NCBI GenBank assembly: GCA_963817015.1
Contig: CAWFMV010000007.1
Span: 1,488,001-1,552,000, forward strand
From: VAZQ01 sp963817015
Lineage (GTDB): Bacteria; Pseudomonadota; Alphaproteobacteria; Rhizobiales; Xanthobacteraceae
Reading direction: 5' to 3'
DNA length: 64,000 nucleotides
Each line of letters opens with the position of its first letter. Position 1 is the first letter of the stretch. The notes under the pieces are model-generated. The model saw only the letters and a list, made by a program, of their open reading frames with translations, was not told the DNA's origin and ran no database searches. Shown here in pieces: positions 30,014 through 39,213 of the stretch. The position numbers and the translations under genes are program-made.

Positions 30014-30179
30014 GGCGCATGTGCCTGCGAGTGGTCTGCTGCAGCACCGAACGCGTGATCTGAGCGGCAGTCTCGGTGCTAAAGGTTGCCAATACCACAT
30101 CGGCAGGACCTTCGCTCGTCACGGAAGTGCGGGTCCCGGTATTGCAAAGCCGCCGGCTGGCGAAGCGCCTGGTCGCTTT
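30006..30179 (-). pseudogene. Decayed duplicate of the phaR 5' end
   Basis: This minus-strand stretch translates to a degenerate copy of PhaR residues about 8-70. It has SRRLCNTGTRTSVT where PhaR has NRRLYNTGTSTYVT, and ITRSVLQQ where PhaR has ITRSVLAQ. The order and spacing of the blocks are the same, about 10 internal codons differ in length, and the DNA is similar too (CCGGTATTGCAAAGCCGCCG against CCGGTGTTGTAGAGCCGGCG). The frame is open for 57 codons and ends in TAA at 30006-30008, overlapping the true phaR start. It lacks the granule-binding C-terminal part. I read it as a fossil of a tandem duplication. Confidence 0.75.
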
Positions 30180-30280
30180 GGGTCTGTGGACGCGCGCCAT
30201 GTGGATTGAGTTCCGCCTCCCGATGTTGGCCAGCATAGCCCTTTTCGAGGCGCGAGCCACCGTTTTGTCATGTTGATCCC

Positions 30281-30336
30281 ATGGCATCGTAACGATGGCA
30301 TCGTAACCATGGCATCGTATCCAGGGCATCGTAACG
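30281..30336. repeat. Tandem array, four 14-bp units
   Basis: Four head-to-tail units of ATGGCATCGTAACC with small changes: ATGGCATCGTAACG, ATGGCATCGTAACC, ATGGCATCGTATCC, AGGGCATCGTAACG. They lie between the phaR fossil and phaA. The regular 14-base period without spacers rules out CRISPR. It could be a protein-binding array or a slippage product. Confidence 0.85.
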
Positions 30337-30489
30337 TCCTGACGCCGCCATTGAGGCAGATCTGCCCCGTGTCTCGCTCTCATTGACATGCCAGCCACCT
30401 ACGGGCCATGGGTAAGCCAGATCCCAGATTGCATGGACATCAGGCTCGCGGGAAAGCCAAATGAGCCACATATGTAGGCTGTCCCGCTC

Positions 30490-30560
30490 GGTCTGATCAC
30501 TTGGTCCGATTGATCCTGGTCCGATCAATCCGGTTCAGATCACACCCGGTCCGATCAAAG
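30490..30560. repeat. Tandem array, five 13-16-bp units next to the phaA ribosome-binding site
   Basis: Five imperfect units start with GGTCCGATCAA or close variants (GGTCTGATCAC, GGTCCGATTGA, GGTCCGATCAA, GGTTCAGATCA, GGTCCGATCAA) at 30490, 30503, 30518, 30532 and 30548. The core GATC recurs in each. The last unit runs into AAGGAG, the ribosome-binding site of phaA at 30571, so the array occupies the leader just before translation starts. Confidence 0.8.
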
Positions 30561-30570
30561 GAGCCCGAAT

Positions 30571-31746
<1,176 letters not shown>

Positions 31747-31827
31747 TCACGCGTGCACGAGGGGGCGATCGTGTGCCAGGGCACGCCCCCGGTGGGATGA
31801 AAAGGGAAACGCCGGAGGGGTCGTGCG

Positions 31828-32553
31828 ATGGCTCGGGTTGCAGTGGTGACAGGTGGTACGCGCGGGATCGGTGAGGCGATCTCGAAGGCGCTCAAGGCGG
31901 CGGGATACAAGGTGGCGGCCAACTACGGCGGCAATGACGAGGCGGCCCAGAAATTCAAGGCCGAGACCGGCATTCCGGTCTTCAAATGGGACGTCTCTTC
32001 CTACGATTCCTGCGTTGAAGGCGTGAAGAAGGTCGAGGCCGAGGTCGGCCCGGTTGACGTGCTGGTCAACAATGCCGGCATCACGCGCGACACCATGTTC
32101 CACCGCATGAAGCCTGAGCAGTGGAATGCGGTCATCAACACCAACCTCAACTCGCTGTTCAACATGTGCCGCCCAGTCATCGAGGGCATGCGCGAGCGCA
32201 AGTTCGGCCGCATCATCAACATCTCGTCGATCAATGGCCAGAAGGGACAGATGGGGCAAGCCAACTACTCCGCCGCCAAGGCGGGCGAGCTCGGCTTCAC
32301 CAAGGCGCTGGCCCAGGAGAGCGCGCGCGCCGGCATCACCGTGAATGCGATCTGCCCGGGCTATATCGCGACCGAGATGGTCAAGGCCGTGCCCAAGGAT
32401 GTGCTGGAGAAGAACATCCTGCCGCTGATTCCTCTTGGCCGGCTGGGCGAGCCTGAGGAGATCGCGCGCTGCGTGGTGTTCCTCGCCTCCGATGATGCCG
32501 GCCTGATCACCGGCTCGACGCTGTCGGCCAATGGCGGCCAGGTGATGGTGTAG
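31828..32553 (+). CDS. phaB: Acetoacetyl-CoA reductase
   Basis: This NADPH-dependent SDR reduces acetoacetyl-CoA to (R)-3-hydroxybutyryl-CoA, the monomer for PHB. It is 241 residues and intact. It has VTGGTRGIGEAISKAL, NNAGITRDTMFHRM, and the catalytic Ser-Tyr-Lys in ISSINGQKGQMGQANYSAAK. PGYIATEMVKAVP and DDAGLITGSTLSANGGQVM are typical of PhaB. It follows phaA on the same strand with a GGAGG before its start. Confidence 0.95.
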   Translation: MARVAVVTGGTRGIGEAISKALKAAGYKVAANYGGNDEAAQKFKAETGIPVFKWDVSSYDSCVEGVKKVEAEVGPVDVLVNNAGITRDTMFHRMKPEQWNAVINTNLNSLFNMCRPVIEGMRERKFGRIINISSINGQKGQMGQANYSAAKAGELGFTKALAQESARAGITVNAICPGYIATEMVKAVPKDVLEKNILPLIPLGRLGEPEEIARCVVFLASDDAGLITGSTLSANGGQVMV

Positions 32554-32579
32554 CATTCTTCAAACGCAGCGAGCGTGTC

Positions 32580-33251
32580 GTGTCGGTTCCCGAAAGCGCT
32601 GATATAGCCCGCTCGCCGGCCGACATGAGCGTCGACTGGATCAAGGCCAATGCGGTTGCGGCGCTTGCATCATTTGTTCTGGGCGTAGCGACCTTCGGTC
32701 TGCGTCAGATGCTGGGCCTGCCCGACCCCGACGCCGGCGAATTCGCCAGGGGTTTGCAAGGCCTTGCCGAGTTGAGCGCTGCAATCGTCGGGTTTGCGAT
32801 CTATGGGGTGCGTACCGGCGCGGTGCTCCAGCGCAAGCTGCCGAGCTTTCCGCCGCTGACCTGGCAGGCTCTGCACGTTCTGATGGGATTCGGTGTTGGC
32901 ATCGTGGTGGCCTCGCTCGAGCTGCAGGCGGGCTCCGCTCCACGCGAGAATCTGACGCCCTCCTCGATCCTAAGCGTCGCGGTGGGCGGCACGATGATCG
33001 GTGCTTTCATGGGAGCCGCTGCGGGAGCGCTGCAGGCGCTGGTCCTGCGCAAGGCGGCGCGCGAGGTCGGCGATTGGATCAGATGGTCCGCGCTCGCCGG
33101 CACGACGCTCGGGGGCTACGCGCTTGCGCTCGGCATCGGCTCCGATCAGCCATTGCGCGACGAGGTTCTGACACAGCTGCTCGGCTTTGCGATTGCGGTC
33201 GCCGCCGGCATCGTGATGTTGCCGGCGCTGCTTCGCCTGCGGCCACGCTAG
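32580..33251 (+). CDS. Membrane protein of unknown function
   Basis: The protein is 223 residues with about six hydrophobic segments (AVAALASFVLGVATFGL, LAELSAAIVGFAIYGV, ALHVLMGFGVGIVVASL, ILSVAVGGTMIGAFMGAAAG, ALAGTTLGGYALALGIG, LLGFAIAVAAGIVMLPALL). It starts 26 bases after phaB, at GTG 32580 or perhaps ATG 32625 (MSVDWIKAN). I do not recognise a family. The close spacing suggests it is transcribed with phaAB, but nothing in it links it to PHB. It is intact. Confidence 0.6.
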   Translation: MSVPESADIARSPADMSVDWIKANAVAALASFVLGVATFGLRQMLGLPDPDAGEFARGLQGLAELSAAIVGFAIYGVRTGAVLQRKLPSFPPLTWQALHVLMGFGVGIVVASLELQAGSAPRENLTPSSILSVAVGGTMIGAFMGAAAGALQALVLRKAAREVGDWIRWSALAGTTLGGYALALGIGSDQPLRDEVLTQLLGFAIAVAAGIVMLPALLRLRPR

Positions 33252-33272
33252 AGCGCAAGTCTAAACGACCAG

Positions 33273-34142
33273 ATGGCGCCGCGCGCAACGCTCATCGGCC
33301 TCACCGCCGTTCTGATGTGGTCATTCCTGTCGCTGCTGACCGTTGTGAGTGGCGAGGTCCCGCCGTTTCAGCTTGCCGCCATGGCGTTTGCGATCGGTGG
33401 TGCGCTTGGAGCGCTTCCGCTCGTGCGCGGGAATGCCAAAGTGCTGCGGCAACCCGTTGCGGTTTGGACGCTTGGGATCGTCGGCTTGTTCGGCTATCAC
33501 GCGCTCTATTTCCTGGCGCTGCGACTCGCGCCGCCGGCGGAGGCTCAGCTCGTCAACTATTTGTGGCCGCTGCTGATCGTGCTGTTTGCGGCGCTGTTGC
33601 CGGGCGAGCGGCTGCGCCTGCACCATGTCGTCGGCGCCCTGCTTGGGCTCGCCGGGACCGTGCTGCTTTTCATCGATCGTGGAGGCACCACGTTTGCGCT
33701 CACCTATCTGCCGGGCTTCGCGGCAGCGATCGGGGCCGCGATCGCCTGGGCCACCTATTCGGTGCTGTCGCGATTGTTTGCGGCGGTGCCGACGGCAGCC
33801 GTCGCTGGCTTCTGCCTGGCAACGGCGGCGCTGTCAGGCGTCTGTCATCTCCTTTTCGAGGACACCCGATGGCCTGCAGGCGCCGTGCAATGGCTCGCGG
33901 TGGTCGCGCTCGGCATCGGTCCGGTGGGCGCCGCGTTCTATGCCTGGGACATCGGCGTCAAGCATGGCGACATCCGGGTGCTGGGGGCGGCGTCCTATGC
34001 GGCGCCGTTGCTCTCGACCGGATATCTGGTGCTGGCGGGCTATGCCACCGCCAGCCTGGCGCTCGCGGGAGCTGCTCTCCTGATCTCGGCCGGTGGCCTT
34101 CTGGCAGCCAAGGACATGTTCGTGTCGGGGCGCCGTTCTTAA
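33273..34142 (+). CDS. DMT/EamA transporter, YddG-like exporter
   Basis: This is a ten-helix inner-membrane transporter of 289 residues. It has the drug/metabolite transporter duplication (two five-helix halves). YDDG-like features are the opening ATLIGLTAVLMWSFLSLLTV and the second-half block IGPVGAAFYAWDIGVKHGDI. YddG homologues export aromatic amino acids and related compounds. Its stop overlaps the stop of the convergent DUF985 gene (TTAA). It is intact. The actual substrate is not shown. Confidence 0.8.
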   Translation: MAPRATLIGLTAVLMWSFLSLLTVVSGEVPPFQLAAMAFAIGGALGALPLVRGNAKVLRQPVAVWTLGIVGLFGYHALYFLALRLAPPAEAQLVNYLWPLLIVLFAALLPGERLRLHHVVGALLGLAGTVLLFIDRGGTTFALTYLPGFAAAIGAAIAWATYSVLSRLFAAVPTAAVAGFCLATAALSGVCHLLFEDTRWPAGAVQWLAVVALGIGPVGAAFYAWDIGVKHGDIRVLGAASYAAPLLSTGYLVLAGYATASLALAGAALLISAGGLLAAKDMFVSGRRS

Positions 34143-34573
34143 TCCGGCACCCAATCCTTGGGAGCAAGCTCAAAGCCGGAGAACTCGAAACCCGGCGCGA
34201 CCGTGCAGCCGCAGAGCGTCCACTCGCCAAGGCTTGCGGCGGCTTGCCAGGCGCCGGTGCTAACGACCGCCTGCGGCCGTTCGCCTGCCGCGAGATCAGG
34301 CCCGAGCGGGACGCGCTTGATTGGCGCCCCTTCCTGCTCGGCGATCTCGAGCAGCAGCGGCGCGCCCGCATAGTAGTGCCAGACCTCGGCTGCATCGACC
34401 CGATGCCAGTGCGAGCGCTCGTCGCGCGCCAGCAGAAAATAGATCGCCGTCGACGCCGGGCGGCCGCCCGCTACGGCGCGGTCGTCACGAAACGTTTCGC
34501 GAAAATGCCCGCCCTCCGGATGCGGCTTGAGTGCAAGCAGGTTGATCACGTCAGTGGCGGAAAGGGCCGGCAT
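34139..34573 (-). CDS. DUF985 cupin protein
   Basis: This is a 144-residue single-domain cupin. LKPHPEGGHFRETFRD opens the domain as in DUF985 (Cupin_5). IYFLLARDERSHWHRVDAAEVWHYYAG and WTLCGCTVAPGFEFSGFELA are also family blocks. The histidines in SHWHRV could bind a metal or a sugar-like ligand. The family is widespread with no agreed function. The gene is intact, convergent with and overlapping the YddG-like transporter stop. Confidence 0.85.
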   Translation of the reverse strand: MPALSATDVINLLALKPHPEGGHFRETFRDDRAVAGGRPASTAIYFLLARDERSHWHRVDAAEVWHYYAGAPLLLEIAEQEGAPIKRVPLGPDLAAGERPQAVVSTGAWQAAASLGEWTLCGCTVAPGFEFSGFELAPKDWVPD

Positions 34574-34728
34574 GGTTCTTGTCCACGTGTTGGTGCGGAA
34601 GATCGATGATCGATAGAACGCCGACATTGCCGCGGCCATGGCGGGCGAATAGCTTGCGCGGCGACAGTGCTCCGGCCAAAAGTGGGGCAGGGCACATCGT
34701 ACACAAATAGGACTCCAAACAGGACTTC

Positions 34729-35637
34729 ATGAGCTGGCTCGTCTTTGCATTCTCCGGTCCGATCTTGTGGGCCATCTCGACACATTTGGACAAGTACCTG
34801 GTTGAGCGCTTCTTCAAGGACACCGACGTTGCCGTCCTTGTCGTGTTCACAGCGCTGATGGGGCTCTTGTTGATGCCGGTGATCGCGGCATTCGACCCGT
34901 CTGTCCTGACACGCGATGCGAGCAGCATCGCGCTGATGGGACTCTCCGGCATTCTCTACATGGGCGCGATCCTGTTCTATCTGCGGGCACTGCAGGACCA
35001 TGAGGCCTCGGTGGTGGCGCCGTTCTTCCAGGCTTCGCCGCTCTTTGGTTATGCGCTGGCTTACCTTGTGCTGGGCGAGACGCTGACCGGCAGGCAGCTC
35101 ATCGGCGGCGGGCTCATACTCGCGGGCGTTCTGTTCGTGTCGATACGCAGCGGGCCACGGCGCGAGCGATTCCGTTGGGGGCTAGCGCTGCCCATGCTCG
35201 CCTGCGGTTTCGTGCTCTCGCTCTCTACCCTGATCTTCAAGATCTTCGCGGTGCGTGACGAGTTCTGGGCCACCACGTTCTGGATGTTCGCGGGCGAAGC
35301 ATTGTTCGGCGCCGGATTTCTCTGCCTTTCACGCTATCGCACGCAGTTCGTGCGGCTCCTGCGCTCGAACACGGCGGCGCTGCTCGCCATCAACGGCTCG
35401 AACGAGCTGATCAACCTTGGTGGCGGTCTTGGCAACCGCTACGCGCTGGTGTTCGCACCGCTCTCGATCGTGCAGGCGATCGGCTCGACCACGACGCTGT
35501 TTGTCTTTGCGCTCGGAATCGTATTGGCCCTGCTTTTTCCGCGTGTTGGTCGCGAAGATTTATCGACACGCGAGCTTGTCATGAAAGGCGTGGCGGCCGT
35601 TCTGGTGGCAGCCGGTGTTGCATTGGTCACACAGTGA
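34729..35637 (+). CDS. DMT/EamA-family transporter
   Basis: This is a 302-residue inner-membrane protein with about ten helices in two EamA repeats. The opening is SWLVFAFSGPILWAISTHLD. The first repeat closes with APFFQASPLFGYALAYLVLG and the second with SIVQAIGSTTTLFVFALGIV. It differs from the YddG-like protein upstream and belongs to another branch of the superfamily. Start ATG 34729; TGGACAAG near the start is coding. It is transcribed alone and intact. The substrate is unknown. Confidence 0.8.
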   Translation: MSWLVFAFSGPILWAISTHLDKYLVERFFKDTDVAVLVVFTALMGLLLMPVIAAFDPSVLTRDASSIALMGLSGILYMGAILFYLRALQDHEASVVAPFFQASPLFGYALAYLVLGETLTGRQLIGGGLILAGVLFVSIRSGPRRERFRWGLALPMLACGFVLSLSTLIFKIFAVRDEFWATTFWMFAGEALFGAGFLCLSRYRTQFVRLLRSNTAALLAINGSNELINLGGGLGNRYALVFAPLSIVQAIGSTTTLFVFALGIVLALLFPRVGREDLSTRELVMKGVAAVLVAAGVALVTQ

Positions 35638-35763
35638 CGGACGAAATCTGAAGTTTGCAGAAGTGTGGCTGCTTCATGAGCAATGTGTTCATCACCTAGT
35701 CAGGTAGCTCCGGCTACCCTCATGGGCGTGGACGGGGGCTTTTCCTACAGGAGGATGGAGAGA

Positions 35764-36003
35764 ATGGTCTGCAAATCCGCAATTGTGGCCGGTGCGTTGT
35801 TTGTGATTGCTGCTGCGGCGAGCCCCGCATCCGCGATCACGGTTGGGCCGCATAGCAAGGCTCCGATCGCGACCGAGGATTCGCTGGCGCAGCCGGTCCA
35901 ATACGGCTATTGCGGCCGTTGGCGGCGGGAGTGCGCTGATCGCTGGGGGTGGAGAACGCCTCGCTTCTACATATGTCTTGAGCGCCGCGGCTGCGCCCGG
36001 TAG
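35764..36003 (+). CDS. Small secreted Cys-rich protein, copy 1
   Basis: This 79-residue protein has a Sec signal (CKSAIVAGALFVIAAAASPA, SAI). The mature part is about 55 residues, ending YGYCGRWRRECADRWGWRTP and RFYICLERRGCAR. Four cysteines in the mature part could form two disulphides, and it is rich in Arg and Trp. The start is ATG 35764, placed by AGGAGG; an in-frame ATG at 35755 lies too close to it. A strong terminator follows at 36034. The next gene is a close copy. No known family; a cationic periplasmic or secreted peptide is possible. Confidence 0.7.
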   Translation: MVCKSAIVAGALFVIAAAASPASAITVGPHSKAPIATEDSLAQPVQYGYCGRWRRECADRWGWRTPRFYICLERRGCAR

Positions 36004-36033
36004 TGACCGGGGCAGGCTTCACGCCATCAGTTC

Positions 36034-36063
36034 GGCCCCGGACTTTGTACCGGGGCCTTTTTT
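36034..36063 (+). terminator. Rho-independent terminator after small secreted protein copy 1
   Basis: GGCCCCGG (36034-36041) pairs perfectly with CCGGGGCC (36050-36057) around an 8-base loop, and six T residues follow directly. It is the clearest terminator in the window and would separate the transcripts of the two copies. Confidence 0.85.
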
Positions 36064-36148
36064 CGGGCTCAGACGGCCTTACGCGGCTTGATTGGCCGAA
36101 TATCTTAGCGGCGTGGACGGGGGCATTCCAACTTGGAGGATGGAGAGA

Positions 36149-36394
36149 ATGGTCTGCAAATCCGCAATTGTAGCCGGTGCTTTCCTGACCATTGCAGCAC
36201 TGGTGGTTCCGGCGTCTGCGGTCACAGTCGGGCCACACAGCAAACCCTTGCTGACGACAGAGGATTCGCTCGCTCAGCCCGCCCAGTGGGGCTATTGCGC
36301 TCATTGGCGGCGCGTGTGCTCTGATCGCTGGGGTTGGAATACCAGCCGATTCTACCTTTGTCTCAAGCGCCGCGATTGTAATTTCCCGTTCTGA
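36149..36394 (+). CDS. Small secreted Cys-rich protein, copy 2
   Basis: This 81-residue paralogue of the gene at 35764 has the same signal (CKSAIVAGAFLTIAALVVPA), the same VGPHSK and TEDSLAQP blocks, and the Cys pattern YCAHWRRVCSDRWGWNTSRF with YLCLKRRDC. Similarity extends upstream of the start: GCGTGGACGGGGGC, then GGAGGATGGAGAGA, before both genes, so promoter and leader were duplicated with the coding part. Copy 2 has its own leader beyond the terminator of copy 1, so each may be transcribed separately. Function unknown. Confidence 0.7.
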   Translation: MVCKSAIVAGAFLTIAALVVPASAVTVGPHSKPLLTTEDSLAQPAQWGYCAHWRRVCSDRWGWNTSRFYLCLKRRDCNFPF

Positions 36395-36589
36395 CGGACT
36401 GGTTTCGAAATATCCGTAGCCTTGCAAGGAGCCGCTGCCGGGCGGCGCACTGATGTGCCGAAATATTCACATGAGCACCGATCATGACCGTGGAAAGTGC
36501 CAACAGAATCTGTTGCTACTGTCCCCTGGGAATCTAAGACTTGCCATTGTGCGGTACCGCGACCGGCTCCAGGATCGAGACACGACGCT

Positions 36590-37462
36590 ATGCAACGACG
36601 CACCTTCTTGAAGCTGTCGGCGGCGGCCGCCGCCGGTGCTGTTCTGCCCTTCGAGGCTGATGCGGCAGTCCTGAAGCCCTACAGCTTCGACGCTGTTCCG
36701 CCGATGGACAACATCAACTCCTATGTGCGCTGGATGCAGGAGAATCGGGGCGAGGATCCAAGATATCTGCGCGCGCGCTTCGAGCGTTTCCAGAACATGG
36801 TCGGCAATCGCGATGTGTGGGATGCGCGCGACAAGCGGGCGTTCCTGCTGACGCCGCGCGAGGAGTTCTGCCTGCCCGAAAGCCGCTCCATCATCTATGA
36901 CGTGAACTATCACGACATCGGCTTCGGCGTGACCATCACGGGCCCGCGGGTGGTCGGACGGATGACCAGCTCCATTGAGGTCAAGAAGGACGAGAAGGTG
37001 CTCGAGATCGGCACCGGCTCAGGCTATCAGTCCGCCTATCTCTCCAACCTGACCAGCAAGGTTTGGACAGTCGAGATCATCAAGCCGCTCGCGGAGCGCA
37101 CGCGCAGCCGTTATGACGCGCTGATCCAGAATGGCTATACCGAGTTTCAGGCGATCAATACCAAGCAGGCCGACGGCTATGACGGCTGGGAAGAGGCCGC
37201 TCCGTTCGACAAGATCATCGTTACTTGCGGCATCGATCACATTCCTCCGCCGTTGCTGCAGCAACTCAAGACCGGCGGCATCATGGTGATTCCGGTCGGA
37301 CCGCCGGGGGCTCAGCACATTCTCAAGGTGGTCAAGGACGAAGGCGCCGACGGTCAGATCGGCGTTAGGCGATCCGACATCTATAATGGCCGTCCGGTGC
37401 CATTCGTGCCGTTCACCAAGCTTGAAGGCGAAGCAGTCAAGGGCACGCACAACAAGCGATAG
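36590..37462 (+). CDS. Tat-exported protein-L-isoaspartate methyltransferase homologue
   Basis: This 290-residue SAM methyltransferase-fold protein of the PCMT family has the SAM motif VLEIGTGSGYQSAYLS and the later blocks VEIIKPLAERTRSRYD and FDKIIVTCGIDHIPPPLLQQ, as in Pcm. Normal Pcm is about 215 residues and cytoplasmic. This one begins with a Tat signal (QRRTFLKLSAAAAAGAVLPF, EADA) and has an extra region of about 90 residues before the SAM motif. It would repair or modify isoaspartyl residues in the cell envelope, but SAM is not expected there. Start ATG 36590. The gene is intact. Confidence 0.8.
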   Translation: MQRRTFLKLSAAAAAGAVLPFEADAAVLKPYSFDAVPPMDNINSYVRWMQENRGEDPRYLRARFERFQNMVGNRDVWDARDKRAFLLTPREEFCLPESRSIIYDVNYHDIGFGVTITGPRVVGRMTSSIEVKKDEKVLEIGTGSGYQSAYLSNLTSKVWTVEIIKPLAERTRSRYDALIQNGYTEFQAINTKQADGYDGWEEAAPFDKIIVTCGIDHIPPPLLQQLKTGGIMVIPVGPPGAQHILKVVKDEGADGQIGVRRSDIYNGRPVPFVPFTKLEGEAVKGTHNKR

Positions 37463-37502
37463 GCGCAGGTCTTAGAAGCAATAAGTCTCAGAGCGACAAG
37501 TC

Positions 37503-38270
37503 TCAGAAGCGATTTTTGCGCTCGCGGATCTCGGCGAACACTTGCCAGGCCGGCTTGCCGGCGAGCCCGAGCGACTTCGCGATTTCCGGCACGTCGGCGC
37601 GCAGGAACGGGTTTGCGGCTTTCTCCTCGCCCATGAAGGTCGGAATCGTCGGCTTGTTCTCCGCGACCAGGCGCTTTGCTTCCTGCTCGCGCGCTGCCAG
37701 CGTGGCATTCGTGGGCTCGATCGTCTTCGCAAACGCGATGTTCGCCATCGTGTATTCATGGCCGCAGAAGATGCGCGTGTCGTCTGGCAACGCGCGTAGC
37801 TTCAGGAGCGAGTTCCACATCATTTCGGGATTGCCTTCGATCACGCGGCCGCAGCCGATCGAAAACAACGTATCGCCCACGAATGCGAGCTTGTCGGCGG
37901 GCAGGAAATAGCTGATGTGCCCCGCGGTGTGGCCAGGCGTTTCAATCACCTGCGCCTCAAGCGAGCCGACGTGCACCCGATCGCCTTCGCGTACGGTCTC
38001 ATCGACCGCCGGAATGCCGCTCGCTTCGGCGGCAGGCGCGACGACGCGGCAGCGATGGCGCGACTTCAGCGCCTCGATACCGCCCGTGTGATCGTGATGG
38101 TGATGGGTCACGAGAATATCGGTGAGCTGCCATCCGGTGCGCTTGAGCGCGGCTTCGACCGGAGCGTCCTCCGGCGCGTCGATGGCAGCGGTGGCCATGG
38201 TTTCTGGGTCGTGCACCAGAACGCCAAAATTGTCCTTGAGGCAGAGGAACAGGCAGGATTGAGCGGGCAT
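37503..38270 (-). CDS. gloB: Hydroxyacylglutathione hydrolase (glyoxalase II)
   Basis: This metallo-beta-lactamase-fold enzyme hydrolyses S-lactoylglutathione, the second step of methylglyoxal detoxification. It is 255 residues. The metal motif is THHHHDHTGG, followed by TPGHTAGHISYF, VGDTLFSIGCGR and FCGHEYTMANIAFA, all as in GloB. The start is ATG 38270 (PAQSCLFLCLKDNFGVLVHD is the usual opening). It is intact and divergent from a methyltransferase gene 68 bases away, an arrangement seen in related genomes. Confidence 0.93.
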   Translation of the reverse strand: MPAQSCLFLCLKDNFGVLVHDPETMATAAIDAPEDAPVEAALKRTGWQLTDILVTHHHHDHTGGIEALKSRHRCRVVAPAAEASGIPAVDETVREGDRVHVGSLEAQVIETPGHTAGHISYFLPADKLAFVGDTLFSIGCGRVIEGNPEMMWNSLLKLRALPDDTRIFCGHEYTMANIAFAKTIEPTNATLAAREQEAKRLVAENKPTIPTFMGEEKAANPFLRADVPEIAKSLGLAGKPAWQVFAEIRERKNRF

Positions 38271-38338
38271 GGCTATCACTCCGTTCCGGTTTCGGGGCTG
38301 GTACCGATTTGCAACCGATTTCATGGTATTTTGGCGTC

Positions 38339-39070
38339 ATGTCAAACGACGTTGTCGACTTGCGGAACTTCTACGCCCAGCGCCTGGGCGTGGCGGCAAG
38401 GCGGTTCATCGGACGCGGTATCCGCGCGCGCCTTGCCGATACGCGCGGCATGCGGGTTTTGGGCATCGGCTACGCAACCCCTTACCTCGGATTGTTTCGA
38501 GAGGAGGCGGAGCGCTGCCTTGCCTTCATGCCGGCGGCGCAAGGCGTGCTGAAGTGGCCTTCGACGCGCCCGACGCTGGCGGCGCTCGTCGACGAGCTTG
38601 ATCTGCCGCTGCCGGATGCCGCGGTCGATCGCGTCCTGCTCGTGCATGCGCTCGAGATGACGCATGATCCGGGCGCGCTGTTGCGTGAGGTGTGGCGAGT
38701 GCTGGCGGCGGGTGGCCGGGTATTGGCCGTGGTTCCCAATCGGCGCGGGGTGTGGGCGCGCATGGATACGACGCCGTTCGGCCACGGCCGGCCTTACTCG
38801 CGCTCGCAGATATCGCAGCTTTTGCGCGACACCTGGTTCACGCCGGTCGGATGGTCGGAGGCGCTTTACATGCCGCCGGTCGCGCGCGGCTGGTTCATCC
38901 GCTCGGCGGTTGCCTGGGAGCGGGCAGGGGCGACCATTTCGGCACCGTTCGCGGGCGTGCATATCGTCGAAGCGACCAAACAAGTCTATCGCGCTGTTCC
39001 GACCCGGCGCGAGAAGAGCCGCTTGGTGCCCTCACTTTCGCCGGCGCTTGCGCCGTCGCCGGGCGGATAG
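38339..39070 (+). CDS. SAM-dependent methyltransferase (type 11)
   Basis: This is a 243-residue class I methyltransferase. The SAM site is degenerate but visible as MRVLGIGYATPYLGLF. The core has DLPLPDAAVDRVLLVHALEM and REVWRVLAAGGRVLAVVPNR. It is found divergent from gloB in many Hyphomicrobiales. The N-terminal part (DLRNFYAQRLGVAARRFIGR) is typical of these. The substrate is unknown. It is intact and followed by a dispersed palindromic repeat. Confidence 0.8.
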   Translation: MSNDVVDLRNFYAQRLGVAARRFIGRGIRARLADTRGMRVLGIGYATPYLGLFREEAERCLAFMPAAQGVLKWPSTRPTLAALVDELDLPLPDAAVDRVLLVHALEMTHDPGALLREVWRVLAAGGRVLAVVPNRRGVWARMDTTPFGHGRPYSRSQISQLLRDTWFTPVGWSEALYMPPVARGWFIRSAVAWERAGATISAPFAGVHIVEATKQVYRAVPTRREKSRLVPSLSPALAPSPGG

Positions 39071-39140
39071 AGCATGATCCCGAAAACCCTGCCTCAGGCT
39101 TGACCCGGGGTGGAAACCGGCTTCGGAAACGATCATGCTC
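39070..39140. repeat. Dispersed inverted repeat (GAGCATGATC...GATCATGCTC)
   Basis: GAGCATGATC at 39070-39079 is the exact inverted copy of GATCATGCTC at 39131-39140. The inner arms are CCCGAAAA and a related TTCGGAAA. This is the well-known 'GAGCATGATCCGGAAAAGTGG' palindrome of Bradyrhizobium and relatives. Its first base overlaps the stop codon of the methyltransferase gene. Confidence 0.8.
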
Positions 39141-39213
39141 AAAGTCTAGCACATCGTGGCGAAGGGACGCCGCTCCGCCGATCAGGATCTCCGCCGCACC
39201 GAGAAGCGGGGGC

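Noticed and set aside
30281..30336. CRISPR array
   Set aside because: The four 14-bp units abut with no spacers, are too short and have no cas genes nearby.
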